A stretch of 17,939 nt of DNA from Isotricha intestinalis (lineage: Eukaryota > Ciliophora > Litostomatea > Vestibuliferida > Isotrichidae). The notes beneath the pieces are model-generated. The model made no database searches, had not been told where the DNA came from, and worked only from the letters and a program-made list of their open reading frames with translations. Made by a program: the position numbers and the translations under genes. Positions 15,219 to 17,939 of this stretch are shown here, piece by piece. The stretch spans positions 1-17,939 of the forward strand of contig JAJJLU010004133.1 in assembly GCA_023807065.1 (NCBI GenBank). Reading direction: 5' to 3'. The stretch's first letter is position 1. Every line of letters begins with the position of its first letter.

Positions 15219-16913
15219 TTATGTACATGAAATACAACAATTTGAAGTTTCAATTGGTTTTTCAATTATTAAATTATTAAATTCTTCTTTTTTTTTTAAT
15301 AATTCTGGATTTAAATAAAAATTTACTTTATTATTTTTTTTATTTAACTCATTTATATAATTCTTATCTGAAGGTTTTATTACACTATTTGAAAGAATTT
15401 CATCACAAATTGAATTTTGTATTAATGTTATATTATTTAATCCAGTTAATTTTAAATCTTTATTTAATATTAAATTATCTTCTTTTGTTTTATAATGATT
15501 ATTAGTTTTTATATTATTATTATTATTTCTTTTATTTTTTCCTTTTAATTTTTCAGGAATTATTCTCTTATAAAATTCTTCATTTTCTTCTTTTGAAATG
15601 AACTTATTATTTGTATTTATTGTATTTGTATTTATTGTTGAAGGCTCTTCTATATTTTCATTTGTTTTTAAATTTTCATATGAAATTTCTTCACTTTTAT
15701 TATCACTTAATTTTTCTTTTAATTTTTCATCTTCACTTATATTTTTCTTTTCTTTTATTTTAATTTCTGAAATTGAAATACTATTATCTTTATTTATTGA
15801 TTTATTTTTTGATGATGAAGAATTAATTGAATTATCATCTCTATATTTTTCATTAATTTTTTTATTATTTTTTTTTGAAGTTTTATTAGTTTTAATTTCT
15901 TCAACTTTAACACTTATTTTTTTTTTCTTTTTTCTTTCTTCTAAATTAATAACTCCATTATTATTAAGATTAGGTAAAATAATATAACTTATACTTAAGT
16001 TATTAACAGAAGAATTTTCAGTTAAAGTATATTCACTCTTCATTGATAATGAACTTATTCCATCTATATTATTTACTTGATTAATATTTTTTGTTTTTTC
16101 AATTGTCATTAATATTTGCTTTAAAGAATTATAATCTTTATTTTCTACACTTTCTTTATATTTTTCTAATATTTTATTTATTAACTTTCTATACATTGCT
16201 ATTGAACGATATAAAGAATCATTTTGCTTAATTTCTGTTTCTATTTTTTTTAAAGTTAAAAACATTTTATTTTTATTTTCTATTTCTTTATTTATTTCAT
16301 TTTTCATTACATTTAATTTATTTTTTAATTCTATTTTAGAAAAAATTGTTCCTAAATATTCATATAAAAAATCAAAAGGATATTGAAAAATTAATTTTGA
16401 GTTTTCTTGATATGAAATATAATATTCTTTATATTTCTCAATATTAGTATTATCTAAATTTAAATATATTTTATTTAAATAATATAATAAGCATTTTAAC
16501 TCAAATTCATTTCTAAATATTAATATTCCTTCATAAGGATCATTAAATTTTATCATTAAAAATTTTAGAAAATTTGATAAAGTATCATATGAAAGTTTAT
16601 TATTTATGTTTTGGGAAATTTCTACTAAATGATTATAACATTCTTTATTTAAATTTATTAATAATAATTTTTGTTTTTTTTCTAATTTTACTATTTTATT
16701 TTCAATATCTTCTATTAAATTTTCTTCTGAAATTAATTTTTTTGTTATTTCTTGATATACTTTTATTTTATTATTGTATTCTGTTTTAAGTTCTAAAATA
16801 ATTGGTTTTATTTTTTCCATTGTTTCTTTTTTTGAAGAATATTCTAAAACTATAATTTTAATTGATTCATTTAATTCATTTAATTCTTTTTCTGATATAT
16901 TTATATTTGACAT
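15219..16913 (-). CDS. 564-aa coiled-coil protein with Cys-rich C-terminus (right-arm copy)
   Basis: This is the mirror copy of 10031-11725 with the same 564-aa product: coiled coil (~3-95), hydrophobic middle (~90-190), second coil (~195-275), Lys/Asn/Ser-rich tail and final NCCISCT. One synonymous difference was found: A at 15894 makes the Ile codon ATT here against ATA in the left arm. A third-position change in an otherwise identical pair hints at real divergence or allelic origin rather than a copied read. A sequencing error at an A/T run cannot be excluded. No function is known. Confidence 0.75.
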   Translation of the reverse strand: MSNINISEKELNELNESIKIIVLEYSSKKETMEKIKPIILELKTEYNNKIKVYQEITKKLISEENLIEDIENKIVKLEKKQKLLLINLNKECYNHLVEISQNINNKLSYDTLSNFLKFLMIKFNDPYEGILIFRNEFELKCLLYYLNKIYLNLDNTNIEKYKEYYISYQENSKLIFQYPFDFLYEYLGTIFSKIELKNKLNVMKNEINKEIENKNKMFLTLKKIETEIKQNDSLYRSIAMYRKLINKILEKYKESVENKDYNSLKQILMTIEKTKNINQVNNIDGISSLSMKSEYTLTENSSVNNLSISYIILPNLNNNGVINLEERKKKKKISVKVEEIKTNKTSKKNNKKINEKYRDDNSINSSSSKNKSINKDNSISISEIKIKEKKNISEDEKLKEKLSDNKSEEISYENLKTNENIEEPSTINTNTINTNNKFISKEENEEFYKRIIPEKLKGKNKRNNNNNIKTNNHYKTKEDNLILNKDLKLTGLNNITLIQNSICDEILSNSVIKPSDKNYINELNKKNNKVNFYLNPELLKKKEEFNNLIIEKPIETSNCCISCT

Positions 16914-17036
16914 TATTATTTAAATATTATTTAAAAAAATCATTTTTTTAAATTGTGTAATTGATTTAATATTTTTTTACTTAAATTATTATTTTTTATT
17001 TAAATTTGAATTTTAAATATTAAATAAAAAATACAA
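16914..17036. promoter_or_regulatory. Divergent spacer between 564-aa and HMG-box genes (right arm)
   Basis: This is an exact mirror of 9908-10030: 123 bp of A/T-rich sequence between two divergent start codons. It is a presumed bidirectional promoter with no recognised motif. Confidence 0.35.
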
Positions 17037-17669
17037 ATGAAAAAAGGAATTTCAAAGAAAAAGAAAGAAAATAGTAAATTAAAAGAATTAAATAATCATA
17101 TTGAAGATAATAAATTTGAAGATTCAGATTCAACTTCTTATAAATCAAGAAAAAATTCAAAAAACAATAATAAAAATATAAGTTTCACAAGTAAAAAACC
17201 TTTAAATGCATATTATTTATTTTGCCAAGAAAAAATAAAAGAAAATAAAAATAAACAAAATCTTAATTTTAAAATATTATCTTCAATGTGGATAAATTTA
17301 CCTGAAGAAAAAATAAATGAATACATTAATAAATTTAATTTATTAGAAAGTAATGAAAAAGATAAAAAAAAAACTGAAACTAAAAATAAGAAAAGGTGTG
17401 TTAAAAATTTAAATGAACATTCTTTTTCTGAAGAAAAATTCTCATCAATGATTTATTCTTGTAATTTAGATTTAAAAAAAAAAATTAGAAAAAGTATTTC
17501 ACAAATGCATTTAACTAAAAACAATAAATTAGAAGATTCTTTTGAAAAAGAAAATGAAAATAATAATAATAAAAAAGATAAAAGAAATAATGAATTATCT
17601 TTGATAAAAAAAAGGAAAAAGAAAATAATAAAATCTAGTGATATTTCTTTTAAAAGAAAAAAGATATGA
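17037..17669 (+). CDS. HMG-box protein (right-arm copy)
   Basis: This is the mirror copy of 9275-9907 with an identical 210-aa product. The HMG box spans about 53-105, from KKPLNAYYLFCQEKIKEN to the Trp-containing FKILSSMWINLPEEK. The Lys-rich C-terminal clusters suitable for nuclear import are present. The stop is TGA (17667-17669), as in the left copy. It lies 95 bp upstream of the second Spc25-like copy on the same strand, against 96 bp in the left arm, because of the 1-nt indel in that spacer. Confidence 0.8.
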   Translation: MKKGISKKKKENSKLKELNNHIEDNKFEDSDSTSYKSRKNSKNNNKNISFTSKKPLNAYYLFCQEKIKENKNKQNLNFKILSSMWINLPEEKINEYINKFNLLESNEKDKKKTETKNKKRCVKNLNEHSFSEEKFSSMIYSCNLDLKKKIRKSISQMHLTKNNKLEDSFEKENENNNNKKDKRNNELSLIKKRKKKIIKSSDISFKRKKI

Positions 17670-17764
17670 ATATATTATATATATTAATAATTATTTAATT
17701 TAAGATTATGTAATTAATAATTATCTTAAAATAATTAAATAAATAATTTAAATTTAATTTAAAA

Positions 17765-17939
17765 ATGACTAATTCAGAAGAAACAAATAAAATATATGAT
17801 AATATTATTCAAATAATGAATAAAACAAAAGAAGAGAATAGTACTTTTTTATCAGAGAAAAATAAAAAAATAAATCAAAAATTAAGTTTAATAGAAAAAA
17901 CATTATTTAAAAAAAATGAGGAAATTAAAAAAGTTTATG
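17765..17939 (+). CDS. Candidate Spc25, N-terminal part of right-arm copy, cut by window end
   Basis: The ATG at 17765 opens a frame of 58 codons plus one base to the window end. Its translation, from MTNSEETNKIYDNIIQIMNK to EEIKKVY, is identical to the first 58 residues of the protein at 8480-9178. Only the charged coiled-coil start is visible. The globular part that suggests Spc25 lies beyond the window, so the name rests wholly on the left copy. Whether this copy is complete is unknown. Confidence 0.5.
   Translation, partial: MTNSEETNKIYDNIIQIMNKTKEENSTFLSEKNKKINQKLSLIEKTLFKKNEEIKKVY

Larger units (their letters stand above)
13473..17939. repeat. Right arm of giant near-perfect palindrome, cut by window end
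   Basis: This is the reverse complement of 9004-13471. It carries the same genes in mirror order and orientation. It lacks one A/T base relative to the left arm in the spacer 17670-17764, shifting partner sums from 26944 to 26943. That spacer also has two substitutions; further substitutions lie at 13995 and 15894. The arm is still matching when the window ends, so its true length is unknown. Confidence 0.97.

Noticed and set aside
1..17939. tRNA, rRNA, CRISPR array, spliceosomal introns and phage or bacterial elements
   Set aside because: None was recognised by eye. All frames are uninterrupted from start to stop, no repeat-spacer pattern exists, and the gene content is eukaryotic. A covariance-model scan was not possible.

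Overview
The window is very AT-rich DNA from a microbial eukaryote that builds motile cilia or flagella. It carries an axonemal inner-arm dynein light chain (DNALI1/p28), a fragment of the ciliary WD-repeat protein CFAP52, a full-length calcineurin A, a profilin-like protein, an HMG-box protein and a possible Spc25 kinetochore subunit. All genes are single open exons. Intergenic gaps are mostly 60-170 bp, start codons follow A/T-rich leaders, and every stop is TAA except one TGA (the HMG-box gene), so TAA is a true stop. Several unnamed coiled-coil or Asn/Lys-rich proteins resemble, from memory, families common in ciliates. A standard-code AT-rich ciliate is therefore my leading guess, but another AT-rich flagellated protist is not excluded.

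Layout of 1-8.4 kb (single copy within the window): CFAP52 5' part (minus, cut by the window start); a divergent 664-aa charged coiled-coil protein; calcineurin A in the same direction; then DNALI1 and the profilin-like gene, both minus. A 1,021-bp gene-free gap follows, containing a less AT-rich stretch with short direct and inverted repeats. After it comes a 544-aa coiled-coil protein with a conserved tryptophan-containing segment.

Layout of 8.4-17.9 kb: a giant, almost perfect palindrome centred on base 13472. Its left arm carries a Spc25-like gene (minus), an HMG-box gene (minus), a 564-aa coiled-coil protein with a Cys-rich C-terminus (plus), a 327-aa Asn-rich protein (minus) and a small gene running into the centre (plus). 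The right arm repeats all of these in mirror order, and the second Spc25-like copy is cut by the window end. Paired positions add to 26944 over most of the arms and to 26943 beyond a 1-nt indel. The visible arms are about 4.47 kb and extend past the window. I found five arm-to-arm differences: four substitutions and one indel. All encoded proteins are identical except at the very centre.

At the dyad centre a single unpaired base decides the C-terminus of the central gene. Read rightwards it supplies the T of a TAA stop (162 aa). Read leftwards the same base is A, and the frame continues into the antisense of its own gene (173 aa). The central gene is probably truncated by the inversion. A transcript crossing the centre could fold into a long perfect hairpin. 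The palindrome could be a real inverted duplication (macronuclear-type palindrome, hairpin-ended molecule copied through its end, or sister/telomere fusion) or a fold-back artefact of amplification or long-read sequencing. The sequence alone does not settle this.
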